Below are positions 1 through 8,488 of a stretch of 64,000 nucleotides of DNA, piece by piece. This stretch comes from Pediococcus ethanolidurans (GTDB taxonomy: Bacteria > Bacillota > Bacilli > Lactobacillales > Lactobacillaceae). Each line of letters starts with the position of its first letter. The stretch's first letter is position 1. Position numbers and translations under genes: made by a program. The notes beneath the pieces were generated by a model. The model had not been told where the DNA came from. It made no database searches and saw only the letters and a program-made list of their open reading frames with translations. The stretch lies in the NCBI RefSeq assembly GCF_001437405.1, contig NZ_JQBY01000009.1, positions 1 to 64,000 on the forward strand. The letters are read 5' to 3'.

Positions 1-132
1 CAGGTGTTGCACTTGAATTGTAAATCGGGCTATTTGTTTTATCTAAAATCTCCTTCATCACATTCTCAAAAGCTTTAGCACAATGTTTATTGTGTTCTAA
101 ATAACTCTATTTTTTAAGTCACCTTTCGAGAA
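1..132. other. intergenic edge with inverted repeat
   Basis: This is the 3' flank of ppsA. On plus, positions 3-23 read G-V-A-L-E-L-stop and could be the tail of a plus-strand gene lying outside the window, but six codons are not enough to call it. Positions 74-101 form an inverted repeat (TTTAGCACAAT against ATTGTGTTCTAAA, with a two-base bulge and a GTTT loop). No T-tract follows directly on either strand, although ATTTTTT occurs about ten bases away on plus. It may be a weak terminator between convergent genes. Confidence 0.3.
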
Positions 133-2541
133 TTACCACTCATAGTCCGTTTGATCCTGTAATCCTCGCCCAGTTGCCTTATCAAGTATAATGCGCTGCT
201 CAAAGTGTGCGACATTACGTTTCGTTTCTTTAACCATGTCTGGATTGACCGAAACATAATCAATACCACTTTGAATTAAGAAATTCGTAAATTCTGGATA
301 CTCGGAAGGTGTCTGACCACAAATGGACACCGTCTTTCCATCCTTGTGAGCAACCGTAATCAAGTGCCGAATTGCGCGTTTAACAGCAAGATTACGTTCA
401 TCAAAAAGATTAGCAACTGTATCATTGTTTCGATCGCATCCCAAAAGTAGCATGGTAAGGTCGTTTGATCCAATTGAATAACCGTCAATGAATTGATTGA
501 ACTGATCAGCCAAAATAATATTTGATGGAATCTCTGCCATCATATAGACCTTAAAGTCCGCATTACGAACTAACCCCTCATCACGCATAATACCGGTTAC
601 CTTTTGTGCTTCTGCAACGGTTCGAATAAATGGAATCATCACATTCAAGTTTTTTAAACCAAATTCATTACGAACTTTTTTGACCGCCGCAAGTTCCAGT
701 TTGAAGGCACCAATATACTTCGGATCATAGTAACGAGAAGCACCTCGCCATCCGAGTAAATCTGCTGATTCATGCGGTTCGTATTTTTCGCCACCCTTTA
801 GTTTTCGATACTCACTTGATTTAAAGTCTGAAAGCCGCAAGACTACTGGTCTCGGTGCCATTGCGCGGGCTACTTTGGCAATTCCTTCTGCCAACATGTT
901 GACCACTTTTTCTGGATGGCCCTGTTCAATTAGGTAAAGTGGATGTTCATGAATATAAGATGTCCAAAGAAATTCTTCTCGCATTAAACCAATGCCATCC
1001 GCTGGTAGTGAAGCATATTTATCAGCCAATTCTGGATCACCTAAGTTCATCATGACCCCAGTAGCAGTTGGTGCAAAGGTTTCAGCTGCTACAACCCGAC
1101 CGGCTACAGGAGCTGTTTGATTCGTTTTCTTGAGCATACTTTCAATTTTACCTTGATAAACAACACCATTTTTGGCATCAACGGTTACCACATCTCCTGT
1201 TTTCAGCATATCAGTAGCCGTTGCACCTTTACTTTCGGTTCCAACGATACAAGGAATCTGCATTTCACGAGAAACAATCGCTGCATGGCAGGTCATGCCC
1301 CCATTATTAGTAATAATTGCGGCTGCTTTTTTCATAGCCGGAACCCAATCAGGAGAGGTCATGAAAGTAACTAAAACTTCGCCCTTTTTAAATTGATCAA
1401 TGGCGGAAGGATCATCGATAACGTGAACCACACCACTAGCTAAACCAGGACTGGCTGGTAAACCACGAACGACAATTTTTGCATCGGCTTCAGCAACCAC
1501 ATTTTCATCATTAGTTGCGTCGTTAGCAATACCTTTTTCTTTATTACGTTGTGACCAGACTGTTTCCGGTCGAGCCTGGACAATCCAAAGTCGATTTGTG
1601 TTGGCATCCAAAGCGTATTCCATATCCATATAACCGCCATAATGGCGTTCAATCTCCTTAGCATAACCAGCTAATTCAATCACTTGACTATCACTTAACG
1701 CGGGCTGTTCCTGTAATTCAGTAGGTACTGCTTGCTCCGTCGTTCCACCATTTGGAACACGAATTAATTCTACTGATTGTTTAATGATATTTCTTTCAAC
1801 AATTTTCATTGATTGTTTGTCAATAACAAAATGATCTGGCGTAACCTTACCTAAAACAATATATTCGCCCAGGCCAAAAACGGCGTCAATTACAATTTTA
1901 GAAGCATCGCCATTGGCCACATTTACGGAGAACATGATGCCTGATGCTTTTGAAAAAACCATCATCTGAACTGCGGCCGAAAGAGCTACTTTTTCATGTG
2001 GAAAATGTTGTTTATGGCGGTAGTAAGTTGCTCGATCTGTAAAAAGTGAAGAATAACATTGTTGAACGCGATTAACGACATCTGCTGCACCTTTAATATT
2101 TAAGTAAGACTCTTGTTGGCCAGCAAACGATGCATTTGGTAAATCTTCGGCAGTTGCAGAAGAACGAACGGCCACAAACGGATCAGTTTGGTTCATTTTT
2201 TTGGCCAGTTCGGCATATGCTGTTGTGATACTATTTGCTAAATCATCTGGCATTTTTGCCTCAATGATTAAATTTCGAATCTGTTCACAAACTTTGTGTA
2301 ATTCATCCGAATTCTCGTAGTCCTTAATACTCTCAAGCAAGGCGTTAACTTTATCATTTAAACCTGTTTGGTGCATAAAGTATCTATACGCACGTGCAGT
2401 TGTTGCAAAACCATATGGTACTGGTACATCCATTGAAGAAGTCATCTCACCTAGTGACGAAGACTTACCGCCCACTAGGTTGACATCTTCACGGTGCAAT
2501 TCGTTAAACCATAAAACATTTGCTGTATCGCGACTACTCAT
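133..2541 (-). CDS. ppsA: phosphoenolpyruvate synthase (pyruvate, water dikinase)
   Basis: 802 aa, close to the roughly 790 aa of Escherichia coli PpsA. It converts pyruvate, ATP and water to PEP, AMP and phosphate in the cytosol, the gluconeogenic counterpart of pyruvate kinase. The N-terminal ATP-binding domain (about 1-330) includes LVGGKSSSLGEM near residue 22 and VRSSATAEDLP near 125. The swivelling phosphohistidine domain holds GGMTCHAAIV with the phosphorylated His419; Thr417, two residues before it, is the position modified by the PSRP family of regulators. The C-terminal PEP-binding barrel ends with the SICGQTPSEYP catalytic Cys region. The start is ATG after AAGGGGG. It has its own promoter with a cre-like site (2603-2616), so glucose repression by CcpA is likely. 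A YqfL/PSRP homologue lies at 49193-50005. Confidence 0.95.
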   Translation of the reverse strand: MSSRDTANVLWFNELHREDVNLVGGKSSSLGEMTSSMDVPVPYGFATTARAYRYFMHQTGLNDKVNALLESIKDYENSDELHKVCEQIRNLIIEAKMPDDLANSITTAYAELAKKMNQTDPFVAVRSSATAEDLPNASFAGQQESYLNIKGAADVVNRVQQCYSSLFTDRATYYRHKQHFPHEKVALSAAVQMMVFSKASGIMFSVNVANGDASKIVIDAVFGLGEYIVLGKVTPDHFVIDKQSMKIVERNIIKQSVELIRVPNGGTTEQAVPTELQEQPALSDSQVIELAGYAKEIERHYGGYMDMEYALDANTNRLWIVQARPETVWSQRNKEKGIANDATNDENVVAEADAKIVVRGLPASPGLASGVVHVIDDPSAIDQFKKGEVLVTFMTSPDWVPAMKKAAAIITNNGGMTCHAAIVSREMQIPCIVGTESKGATATDMLKTGDVVTVDAKNGVVYQGKIESMLKKTNQTAPVAGRVVAAETFAPTATGVMMNLGDPELADKYASLPADGIGLMREEFLWTSYIHEHPLYLIEQGHPEKVVNMLAEGIAKVARAMAPRPVVLRLSDFKSSEYRKLKGGEKYEPHESADLLGWRGASRYYDPKYIGAFKLELAAVKKVRNEFGLKNLNVMIPFIRTVAEAQKVTGIMRDEGLVRNADFKVYMMAEIPSNIILADQFNQFIDGYSIGSNDLTMLLLGCDRNNDTVANLFDERNLAVKRAIRHLITVAHKDGKTVSICGQTPSEYPEFTNFLIQSGIDYVSVNPDMVKETKRNVAHFEQRIILDKATGRGLQDQTDYEW

Positions 2542-2602
2542 GATATTACCCCCTTATAATTAATCACCTAATCTTTCTTACCATCAAATATACAACCATG
2601 AA

Positions 2603-2634
2603 TGAAAGCGGTTACGCTTACCAGCTTTATTATA
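2603..2634 (-). promoter_or_regulatory. ppsA promoter -10 and cre (CcpA) site
   Basis: On the minus strand a perfect TATAAT lies at 2634-2629; the -35 region about 17 bases upstream is poor. The sequence TGAAAGCGGTTACG at 2603-2616 (read on plus) matches the cre consensus TGWAANCGNTNWCA at 13 of 14 positions. It lies about 13 bases downstream of the -10, over the start of the transcript, a typical repressing position for CcpA. The motif match is seen; regulation is inferred. Confidence 0.65.
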
Positions 2635-2702
2635 GTTCACCTTTTCACAAAGTGGAAGTAAAGCGTGTTTCTTTATAAGCTCAAAATAGCAATCAACGAA
2701 TA

Positions 2703-2736
2703 AAAAAACGCTCCCTCATTTTAAGGAAACGTCGTT
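2703..2736 (-). terminator. intrinsic terminator of the S41 protease gene
   Basis: On the minus strand CGTTTCCT pairs with AGGGAGCG (two G-U pairs) around a short loop and is followed by seven Ts. It lies just after the protease stop codon and before the ppsA promoter. Confidence 0.7.
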
Positions 2737-2749
2737 GGTCAATTCATAT

Positions 2750-4177
2750 TTATTTAGAAACAATGGATTCTGCTTTGTTTAAAGCTTGATCATTCTTAGC
2801 AATCTTACTTTGGATTTTAGTTTCAATGCTCAGAATGGTCTTCTTATTCGCAGTACCAGTAACACTTAATTTTTCTTTCTTTTGATAAGCTGTAACAGCG
2901 GTTTTGGTTGTTGACCCAAAGTAACCATTAACCTTATCATTGAAAAAGCCAAGCGCCTTTAATTCCTTTTGCAAAGTTTTAATTTGAGTAGAAACATCAC
3001 CTATTTGATAGGTCTTGTTAGTATTAATTAATTGAAGATATGCATATTTAGGATAATCTGCCTTATAAGTAGGTGTTAATCCCTTTTTGTTAATCCAATC
3101 ACCATTAGGAGTTAACCATTTTGCAATTGTGATCTTCATTTCACTTTTATCTTTAAAATCGCTGACTGTTTGAACAGTTCCTTTTCCATACGATTGTGTT
3201 CCAATCAAAGGGACGTTAGCTGATTGATGTAGCGCACCCGCAAAAATTTCAGCCGCACTCGCACTTCCACCATTCATTAATACGGCCACTGGTTTAGTCA
3301 CTTTATAGCCACCGTCATATTTCTTGCCAGCTTTGTATACTTGTCGTTGTCCATTTTTGGTTTGAACCTGCATGATGGTTTTACCGTTCTTCAAAAACAT
3401 CGAAGACATTTTCAAAGCTTGATTCATCAAACCACCAGGATTATCTCGAACATCCAATATATAGGAACTGACGCCCTTTTTATCTAATCGTTTCAGTGCA
3501 GTTTTTAATTCTGCTGCAGTACGTTCTGAAACAGAGGTAATTTGAATGTAGCCAATTTTCTTATTAATGATTCGTGAGTTAACCGTACTTACCGGAATCT
3601 TTGCCCTGGTGAGGGTTTGGTCAAAGCTCTTACCAGCTCGTTTGATAGTTAAGGTAACTTTGGTACCAATCTTACCGCGCATCAAGTTAACGGCGTCAGT
3701 CACTGACTTACCAGCGATAGACTTGCCATTGACCGCCGTAATTAAATCTCCAGGCTGTAAACCAGCTTTCTTAGCAGGTGTTCCCTTAATTGGAGAAATA
3801 ATTTTTATATATTGATCCGATTTTTGTACCTCAGCACCAATTCCGGAAAAACTTGAAGAAATTTGATCATTTAAACTTGTCGCTTCTGATTTATCCATAT
3901 ATTCAGAGAACGGATCGTTCAGTGCAGAAATCATTCCTTTGATAGCACCATTCGTAATTTTCTTTGAACTAACGGATTTGTAATAATTGCCTTCAATTGT
4001 TTCATAAACAGATTGAATTTTTTGCATTGAGGCCGTATCTGTCTGTGCTTGAGAAACAACAGCTCTAGTTTGAAAATAAGCCACACTATAAGCAACGCCA
4101 CCACCGACAACTAAGGCGATTAAAATCGACCACATTAAAGTAGTTCTTTTGACTGTTTTTGGTTGTTTTTTATTCAT
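2750..4177 (-). CDS. S41 family C-terminal processing protease
   Basis: 475 aa membrane-anchored serine protease of the CtpA/CtpB type acting outside the membrane. Residues 1-12 are basic, a single membrane segment spans about 13-35, a PDZ domain covers about 110-195 (GIGAEV, AGLQPGDLI), and the S41 core covers about 205-375. The catalytic dyad is read as Ser307 in GGSASAAE and Lys332 in SYGKGT; the 25-residue spacing matches the family. A C-terminal peptidoglycan-binding domain (about 392-455, with IKTLQKELKALGFF) should hold it at the wall. It is the last gene of a four-gene run with yozE, ypmS and ypmR homologues and ends at a terminator. Which substrate it cuts cannot be told from sequence. 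Confidence 0.92.
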   Translation of the reverse strand: MNKKQPKTVKRTTLMWSILIALVVGGGVAYSVAYFQTRAVVSQAQTDTASMQKIQSVYETIEGNYYKSVSSKKITNGAIKGMISALNDPFSEYMDKSEATSLNDQISSSFSGIGAEVQKSDQYIKIISPIKGTPAKKAGLQPGDLITAVNGKSIAGKSVTDAVNLMRGKIGTKVTLTIKRAGKSFDQTLTRAKIPVSTVNSRIINKKIGYIQITSVSERTAAELKTALKRLDKKGVSSYILDVRDNPGGLMNQALKMSSMFLKNGKTIMQVQTKNGQRQVYKAGKKYDGGYKVTKPVAVLMNGGSASAAEIFAGALHQSANVPLIGTQSYGKGTVQTVSDFKDKSEMKITIAKWLTPNGDWINKKGLTPTYKADYPKYAYLQLINTNKTYQIGDVSTQIKTLQKELKALGFFNDKVNGYFGSTTKTAVTAYQKKEKLSVTGTANKKTILSIETKIQSKIAKNDQALNKAESIVSK

Positions 4178-4195
4178 TTAAAAGCTTCCTGTCTA

Positions 4196-4420
4196 TTAAT
4201 GATTATTTAGTTCTAAATATTTTTGCCAGGTATCGTCAAAAACGGTCATGGAAGGTAAATAATTACCGTTTAATTCTAAATATTTTGAAATTTCGTTAAA
4301 ATTTGTCGACTGTTTTGGAAAAGATTGGTCGTAAAAAGCATTATTCGCAAATTCTGCAATTGGTTCATAACTTTCTGGATTTCTTTGGGTCATTAAAAAT
4401 TGATAAAATGTTTTGCTCAT
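4196..4420 (-). CDS. YozE-family protein
   Basis: 74 aa starting MSKTFYQFLMTQRNPES, typical of the small YozE (SAM-like fold) family of Bacilli. The function is not known. The ATG at 4420 is chosen because GAGG lies upstream at good spacing and the family begins with this motif; the reading frame stays open a little further upstream. It lies 10 bases after the ypmS homologue and 18 before the S41 protease, in one operon. Confidence 0.85.
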   Translation of the reverse strand: MSKTFYQFLMTQRNPESYEPIAEFANNAFYDQSFPKQSTNFNEISKYLELNGNYLPSMTVFDDTWQKYLELNNH

Positions 4421-4430
4421 AATCAAACCT

Positions 4431-5033
4431 CTAATTCGATTGCTTAGGAATATTAACTGAGAAGACAAATTTGTTATTGTTAATATCTAGTTTTTCAGCT
4501 TTGAAATAAACTCCGTTGGTTGTTTTAATCTTTTGTAAATTTAAAGTAATAATTTTTCCTTTAATGGTGATCCATTTGGGAAGTTTGTAATTAGATCCAA
4601 TGTAGGCAAGCACCATTTTAGGGGAAATGCTTAAAGCCCCTACTGCTAAGTGTTTTGCCGTCAACACAATATTACCAGATGACGTAACTTTAGGTGTTAA
4701 TGATAGGGCATAGTTGACGTCGCTACCCAAGACCTTTACTTTTCCAATTAACAAAACTTGTTTACTTATTTTCAATTGATAAGTAAAGCTTTTGTTAGTT
4801 TGGTACGGCTTTAAATATGCGGCCATTAGTGCGTTTAATTGTTTTTTATTGAGATTAACGTTAAATGAAGCTGCTGCCGTCTGGGGACTAGTATTTTTAG
4901 TATCAGGTACCGGGGTATTTGCAACTCTCATTTTGAAAAAGATTCCAAAGGCTACTAGACAGGCTAATAAAATTATAAACGCCCATTTCCAAAAATTTGG
5001 ACGTCGTTTTGTTATTTGATCTGTTTTTTTCAT
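4431..5033 (-). CDS. YpmS-family (DUF2140) membrane-anchored protein
   Basis: 200 aa with a basic N terminus, one membrane segment at about 15-33 and an extracellular beta-rich domain with the LNKKQLNALMAAYL motif typical of DUF2140/YpmS. No enzymatic motif is visible; a lipid- or envelope-related role is only suggested by context. It starts 5 bases after the GDSL hydrolase stop codon. The same ypmR-ypmS-yozE neighbourhood is found in other Bacilli. Confidence 0.85.
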   Translation of the reverse strand: MKKTDQITKRRPNFWKWAFIILLACLVAFGIFFKMRVANTPVPDTKNTSPQTAAASFNVNLNKKQLNALMAAYLKPYQTNKSFTYQLKISKQVLLIGKVKVLGSDVNYALSLTPKVTSSGNIVLTAKHLAVGALSISPKMVLAYIGSNYKLPKWITIKGKIITLNLQKIKTTNGVYFKAEKLDINNNKFVFSVNIPKQSN

Positions 5034-5038
5034 TTTTT

Positions 5039-5977
5039 TCAGTCCTTATAGAGCCATTGCTCATGAGTTTTCATACTTCTCAATAATAAACGTGTCATTT
5101 GATCGTAGCCAGTTGGATTAGGGTGAAAGTGATCACTGCTGGACAGATAAATGTTTTTTTCTTTTGTATTTTCAAGATTACTTTCGATTTTACTGATTTG
5201 CATGTCACTAATCGATTTAGCGGTTGAGCCTTGTTTTAATTCTGCAAGAGCTTTGGAGCTTTGATATTGACCTTGAGAAAGCAACTTATCTACTGAAATA
5301 AAATAGGCAGAACTTGATTGTGATACGGCCGCTTTAGTAGTTTCATTAAAGTTAGTAACGGCACGATTAATCTGAGTGATATTTGGAAAATAAACAAAAA
5401 ATGGATTATAAATACCAAATACGTAAATTGGGGCTGTACTGTTATAGTGTCTGACTTGTTTTAACAAATCCTGGACTTGTGTTGCGTATTTGATGTTAAG
5501 TTTTTCTAATGAAAGTGTAAATTTTCCCTCTGAGGATGTGGAATACTTTTGCAGTGCTTGAAAAAGATCGTTTCCGCCTACTGTTAGGGTAATTACATCC
5601 GCATTTTTAAGCGAATTTTGAAGCTTAGTGTTTTCTTTGACACGTTTTAAGATTTGGTCACTTCGCTCACCCGCAATACCATAGTTTGAAACGGTCGCTT
5701 TTAAATGATAGGTTGACTTAAGCTTTTTTGTTAAGCGTTTTGTATACCCACCTTCATTTTTGCTGTCACCAACTCCCTGCGTAAGTGAATCCCCAAGCGC
5801 AGTTACATGGACAGTCTTTTTTTGAATCTTAGCAATTTTATGAACAGTTCGGGTAGGACTTGATGACTGGTTATTAGTAGAATGTTTGGGAAAATAGTAA
5901 TTTAGACCAAGGACTACTAAAGCCACAATTACTACAAAAACAATCAACATAATGATCCAATCGGTGATTTTTTTCAT
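5039..5977 (-). CDS. SGNH/GDSL-family extracellular hydrolase, YpmR-like
   Basis: 312 aa. A membrane segment at about 8-28 anchors the enzyme outside the cell. All SGNH blocks are present: ALGDSLTQG with nucleophile Ser64, the Gly of NYGIAGE, the Asn of VGGNDLF, and SSDHFHPN with Asp282 and His285 completing the triad. It is therefore likely to be an active esterase or lipase, perhaps on lipid or acylated wall polymers, but the substrate is unknown. It is the first gene of the ypmR-ypmS-yozE-protease operon, with ribosome binding site AAGGAG before ATG. Confidence 0.9.
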   Translation of the reverse strand: MKKITDWIIMLIVFVVIVALVVLGLNYYFPKHSTNNQSSSPTRTVHKIAKIQKKTVHVTALGDSLTQGVGDSKNEGGYTKRLTKKLKSTYHLKATVSNYGIAGERSDQILKRVKENTKLQNSLKNADVITLTVGGNDLFQALQKYSTSSEGKFTLSLEKLNIKYATQVQDLLKQVRHYNSTAPIYVFGIYNPFFVYFPNITQINRAVTNFNETTKAAVSQSSSAYFISVDKLLSQGQYQSSKALAELKQGSTAKSISDMQISKIESNLENTKEKNIYLSSSDHFHPNPTGYDQMTRLLLRSMKTHEQWLYKD

Positions 5978-6018
5978 TGTTCTTACTCCTTGACTCTTTA
6001 AATTTGCGCTTTATATAA

Positions 6019-6064
6019 ACACGGGACAAATGGTAGGCGAATTTTTCTACCAATTGTCCCGTTA
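6019..6064 (-). terminator. hairpin downstream of degV, likely terminator
   Basis: The inverted repeat ACGGGACAATTGGTAG against CTACCATTTGTCCCGT makes a stem of about 16 bp with a 10-base loop. The tail is only moderately T-rich (GTTTATAT), so termination may be incomplete and allow readthrough into ypmR. Confidence 0.6.
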
Positions 6065-6076
6065 TTTGATGAAACT

Positions 6077-6922
6077 TTAGTCACCAGTATAATACATTAA
6101 CGCAAAGGCACCTGGACCACCATGGGTTGCAATAATCGGAACCGTTTCTCGAACCAAAATGTTGATATCTGGAAACATTTCTTGAATTTTTGCTTTTATT
6201 GGTGCGATCGTTTTCAAAGCGCCAACATGTGAAATACCAATTGATTTAATGTTTGGCGATTTAGCCATTTTTTCATAAACATCATCAAAAAAGCGACTAA
6301 TGGTCTTCATTCCCCGACCCTTAGCAACTACCTTAAGTTCACCACCAGTTACCTGTAAAACAATTTTGATATTTAGTAACCCACTAATCATTCCGGTCAT
6401 TCGATTAATTCGACCACCCTTAACCAAATTATCAAGTGTCATAACACCCATATATAATTTAGTGTGATCTCGAATGTCCTCAGCAGCCTTCAAAATTTCC
6501 TCGCGACTTTTGCCTGCTTGCGATAATTTTGCGGCTTCAATAACTTGAAATGCCAAGGCACGATCTGTAGTCTGACTATCAACCACAGTAACATCTGTTT
6601 TGGAAAGCTGTGCAGCCTGTTCCGCTGCGTGGACAGTACCACTAATGGCTTCTAACATATTGAAACAAATGACTTGGCTGCCATCTGCACCCAGCTTATC
6701 AAAAACTTCCACGAACTTACCAATTGGTGGTTGACTAGTTTTTGGTAGTGCTTTTGAATTTTGCATTTTATTTAAGAATTCTTCATTTGAAATTGTTTCG
6801 CGTTCAACATAAATTGTATCATCAATCATAACGGTCAAAGGTACAATTGTGATGTCATAATCGGCGACCTCTTGATCTGTTACACCACATGAGGAATCGG
6901 TCACGATTTTGATTTTTGCCAT
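6077..6922 (-). CDS. DegV-family fatty-acid-binding protein
   Basis: 281 aa, the usual length for DegV/FakB proteins, which present fatty acids to the FakA kinase for incorporation into phospholipids. It begins with the family signature KIVTDSSCGV and has the TSQPPIGKF block near residue 60 that precedes the fatty-acid-binding cavity. The C-terminal half contains VKGGRINRMTG and ATHGGPGAFAL. It has its own 67-bp upstream gap after dfrA and a strong hairpin at its 3' end, so it is probably monocistronic. Fatty-acid preference cannot be judged. Confidence 0.92.
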   Translation of the reverse strand: MAKIKIVTDSSCGVTDQEVADYDITIVPLTVMIDDTIYVERETISNEEFLNKMQNSKALPKTSQPPIGKFVEVFDKLGADGSQVICFNMLEAISGTVHAAEQAAQLSKTDVTVVDSQTTDRALAFQVIEAAKLSQAGKSREEILKAAEDIRDHTKLYMGVMTLDNLVKGGRINRMTGMISGLLNIKIVLQVTGGELKVVAKGRGMKTISRFFDDVYEKMAKSPNIKSIGISHVGALKTIAPIKAKIQEMFPDINILVRETVPIIATHGGPGAFALMYYTGD

Positions 6923-6989
6923 TAAAAGTCACTCTTTCTACACAGATATATTTATGAATTGATTATAACAGAGAACGCTGATATTTTCA

Positions 6990-7502
6990 TTATTCGTTAG
7001 CACTATCGGTGTTGATTCGCTCATAAACTTCAAAAGTATGTGCAATTGGATTAGTTTTTGGACCATGACCTAGAACAGTTTTAATAAGTTGCCACTCTGA
7101 ATAATCAATTGGGATCATGTGTGTGTCTCCGGAAAAATTTTGATCAATATACGTACGATAAAGTCGCTTAACATAAGGGTAGAATTGTTGATAAATCTGT
7201 TTGCCACCAATCACAAAAACTAACTCAGTCGTTGAATTATAAGTTTTTAATAAATCAGAAACTGAATGAGACACTTTTAGATTTTTCGTCTCTTTTAAAG
7301 TTTTTTGGCGAGTTAAAATCACATTTAATCGATTAGGTAGCGGTTTTGCCCCAAATGATTCAAAAGTTTTTCGTCCCATAATAACTGTGTGACCAGTAGT
7401 TATCTTTTTAAAATAGCTGGTGTCATCAGGAATTCGCCATGGAATTGTGTTTTGATTTCCAATGATACCATTTTTTGATTCCGCCCAAATAAATGCTAGC
7501 AT
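6990..7502 (-). CDS. dfrA: dihydrofolate reductase
   Basis: 170 aa. It reduces dihydrofolate to tetrahydrofolate with NADPH and recycles the product of ThyA, encoded just upstream. Family motifs are FIWAESKNGIIG, the NTIPW substrate loop, GRKTFESFG for the cofactor, LNVILTR, and VIGGKQIYQQF. The ATG at 7502 is chosen because AAGGGAG lies eight bases ahead; a GTG nine bases upstream would leave the Shine-Dalgarno too close. It follows thyA by 17 bases and is the last gene of the cca-ABC-F-thyA-dfrA run. Confidence 0.95.
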   Translation of the reverse strand: MLAFIWAESKNGIIGNQNTIPWRIPDDTSYFKKITTGHTVIMGRKTFESFGAKPLPNRLNVILTRQKTLKETKNLKVSHSVSDLLKTYNSTTELVFVIGGKQIYQQFYPYVKRLYRTYIDQNFSGDTHMIPIDYSEWQLIKTVLGHGPKTNPIAHTFEVYERINTDSANE

Positions 7503-7519
7503 TCGCTCCACTCCCTTAT

Positions 7520-8470
7520 TTATACCGCAACGGGTGCCTTAATTGCTGGATAAGGATCATAACCTTCTAAATGAATATCTTTTACATCGTAATCAAAAAT
7601 ACTTTTTGCGTCACTTTTAATGATTAATTTTGGTGCTGGTCTTGGTGTGCGTGAAAGTTGGGTTTTAACTTGTTCAACGTGATTACTGTAAATATGAGCA
7701 TCACCTAAAGTATGAACAAAATCGCCAGGTTGCAACCCGGTTTCCTTAGCAATCAAACAAGTTAGTAAAGCGTAACTTGCAATATTGAAAGGAACACCTA
7801 AGAAGATATCACCACTTCGTTGGTAAAGCTGACAGCTTAGTTTTCCCTCGGAGACATAAAATTGAAACATGGTGTGACATGGTGGTAACGCCATGGACGG
7901 AATGTCTTCAGGATTCCAAGCGGATACAATCATTCTTCTTGAATCAGGATTTGTTTTAATTGTTTGAATAACATCACTAATCTGATCAATACTGTCCCCA
8001 GTGGAAGTTTTCCAAGCACGCCACTGTTTTCCGTACACATTACCTAAATCACCAAAACGAGACGCAAAATCATCATTAGTTAGAATTTGCTGGTCAAAGT
8101 TTTTTTTCTGTTCTTGATAAGCTTTTGCAAATTCCGGATCCTTTAGTGAACGGCGACCAAAGTCTGTCATATCTGGACCAGTATATACGTCGCTTTCAAT
8201 CCATTTTTTAAATGCCCACTCATCCCAAATATGATTATGATGCTGAAGTAAATACCGGATGTTAGTATCGCCATGTAAAAACCACATTAGTTCGCTCTTA
8301 ATTAAACCAAATGGGACTTTTTTAGTAGTTAATAGCGGAAAACCTTCGGCCAAATTAAAGCGCATTTGATAACCAAATGTACTATAGGTTCCTGTTCCGG
8401 TGCGATCATCTTTGTAATTGCCATTTTTCAAAACATAGGATGCTAAATCTAGATAAGCTTGTTCTAACAT
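7520..8470 (-). CDS. thyA: thymidylate synthase
   Basis: 316 aa, the length of lactobacillal ThyA. It methylates dUMP to dTMP using methylene-tetrahydrofolate. Visible motifs are [13 protein letters not shown] at the N terminus, the insertion of about 50 residues typical of lactobacillal ThyA (around 90-140), the [13 protein letters not shown] active-site Cys, [18 protein letters not shown], and HIYSNH. It lies between the ABC-F ATPase and dfrA with gaps of about 18 bases, so it is co-transcribed with the enzyme that regenerates its cofactor. Confidence 0.97.
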   Translation of the reverse strand: MLEQAYLDLASYVLKNGNYKDDRTGTGTYSTFGYQMRFNLAEGFPLLTTKKVPFGLIKSELMWFLHGDTNIRYLLQHHNHIWDEWAFKKWIESDVYTGPDMTDFGRRSLKDPEFAKAYQEQKKNFDQQILTNDDFASRFGDLGNVYGKQWRAWKTSTGDSIDQISDVIQTIKTNPDSRRMIVSAWNPEDIPSMALPPCHTMFQFYVSEGKLSCQLYQRSGDIFLGVPFNIASYALLTCLIAKETGLQPGDFVHTLGDAHIYSNHVEQVKTQLSRTPRPAPKLIIKSDAKSIFDYDVKDIHLEGYDPYPAIKAPVAV

Positions 8471-8488
8471 TTTAAAGACTCCTTACAT

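Noticed and set aside
3-23. Possible end of a plus-strand gene (G-V-A-L-E-L-stop)
   Set aside because: Only six codons fall in the window; no homology can be judged.
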